From assembly GCA_023512835.1 (NCBI GenBank), contig CM042088.1:39040164-39104163 (forward strand): DNA of 64,000 nt, given 5' to 3'. Position 1 is the stretch's first letter. Every line of letters starts with the position of its first letter. A program made the position numbers and the translations under genes. The notes below the pieces were generated by a model. That model ran no database searches, was not told the origin of the DNA, and saw only the letters and a list, made by a program, of their open reading frames with translations. Source of the stretch: Taxillus chinensis. Lineage: Eukaryota > Streptophyta > Magnoliopsida > Santalales > Loranthaceae. Of this stretch, positions 63,626 to 64,000 are shown one piece after another.

Positions 63626-64000
63626 AATTAGAGGTTGACCATATACTTGGGGGAACCAAAATTGGAGGGTTCATCAAATACCTGCTTAATTGTATCAAAG
63701 GCCTCCCGACATTCTTTGTTCCACACTTCGGGGCTATTCTTGCGCAAGACCTTGAAGACGGGTTCACAAGTCATAGTGAGTTGTGAAATGAACCGAGCGA
63801 TGTAGTTGAGTCTTCCGAGGAATCCTCTAACTTCCTTGATAGTTTTTGGCACAGGCATATCTTGGATGGCCCGGACTTTATCAGGATCAATTTCAATTCC
63901 CCGTTGACTGATGATGAATCCCAATAGCTTGCCTGATGTAGCCCCAAAGGTACATTTGGCTGGATTTAACTTCAATTGATATTTTCGTAGTCTGTCGAAG
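63626..64000 (-). pseudogene. Reverse transcriptase C-terminal part of the Tat element (partial)
   Basis: The minus strand gives MKLNPAKCTFGATSGKLLGF, then DPDKVRAIQDMPVPKTIKEV and GFLGRLNYIARFISQLT, the RT thumb/connection region. A frameshift lies near 63,650, where PPILVPP is read in another frame. The catalytic YxDD box should lie just past the window end. Confidence 0.92.

Larger units (their letters stand above)
55999..64000 (-). mobile_element. Ty3/gypsy Tat/Ogre-type element, 3' part (continues beyond window)
   Basis: Minus strand, so the window shows its 3' side: 3' LTR (55,999-59,445), PPT, a long untranslated repeat-rich zone, integrase, two RNase H domains and part of RT. The additional archaeal-type RNase H and the long non-coding zone between integrase and LTR mark the Tat lineage. 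Frameshifts near 62,395, 63,185 and 63,625 show that it is defective. Confidence 0.92.

Overview
This is nuclear DNA from a flowering plant, almost certainly a eudicot. It shows AT-rich intergenic DNA, spliced genes with GT-AG introns, long CT/GA/TA microsatellites, plant-specific protein families (bHLH112-type factor, PUB8-type U-box ligase, G-type lectin receptor kinase, FQR1 quinone reductase, a BRI1 relic) and several classes of plant transposon. A more exact taxon cannot be named from the sequence alone.

Layout: (1) 1-13,082: a direct repeat of about 4.3 kb (1-4,329 and 8,773-13,082) flanks a complete seven-exon bHLH transcription factor gene on the + strand (CDS 5,087-7,621). Each repeat copy carries an hAT-like MITE and the C-terminal half of a decayed Mutator/FAR1-type transposase; the second copy runs on into the rest of that transposase (to about 14,330). 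(2) 14,864-26,317: a complete but decayed Ty3/gypsy chromovirus (Tekay/Del-like) on the - strand, with 2.4-kb LTRs, a GCGTT target-site duplication (TSD), PBS, PPT, gag, protease, RT, RNase H, integrase and chromodomain. A 1,233-bp non-autonomous hAT element with an 8-bp TSD is nested in its 5' LTR. (3) 26.3-31.6 kb: intergenic DNA with an hAT MITE (29,108-29,809, perfect TSD), a BRI1-like kinase relic and a copia scrap. (4) 31,649-33,053: an intact four-exon FQR1-type flavoprotein gene (- strand). (5) 33-42 kb: AT-rich intergenic DNA with microsatellites and one copy of a dispersed repeat that contains a 21-bp minisatellite. (6) 42,059-43,162: an intact single-exon PUB8-like U-box gene (- strand). 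(7) 43.4-48.9 kb: two more forward copies and a partial inverted copy of the 21-bp-minisatellite repeat. (8) 48,977-52,153: a seven-exon G-type lectin S-receptor-like kinase gene (- strand), well conserved except for three single-base +1 shifts, each in a homopolymer. (9) 53,848-54,698: a PIF/Harbinger-like non-autonomous element filled with purine-skewed GC-rich repeats. (10) 55.2-64 kb: an older gypsy-type LTR fragment interrupted by a large Tat/Ogre-type gypsy element (- strand). Its 3.4-kb LTR holds a 64-bp minisatellite with 26 W-box cores, its 3' untranslated zone holds another complex tandem repeat, and its pol has two RNase H domains. The window ends inside its RT.

The host genes are unrelated single-copy loci and form no visible pathway or cluster. 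I found no CRISPR, operon or tRNA. The most notable observations are the W-box-rich LTR minisatellite, the large direct repeat bracketing a transcription factor gene, the three homopolymer shifts in the receptor kinase, the BRI1 relic and the 21-bp-minisatellite repeat family. No clearly new biological system is visible.
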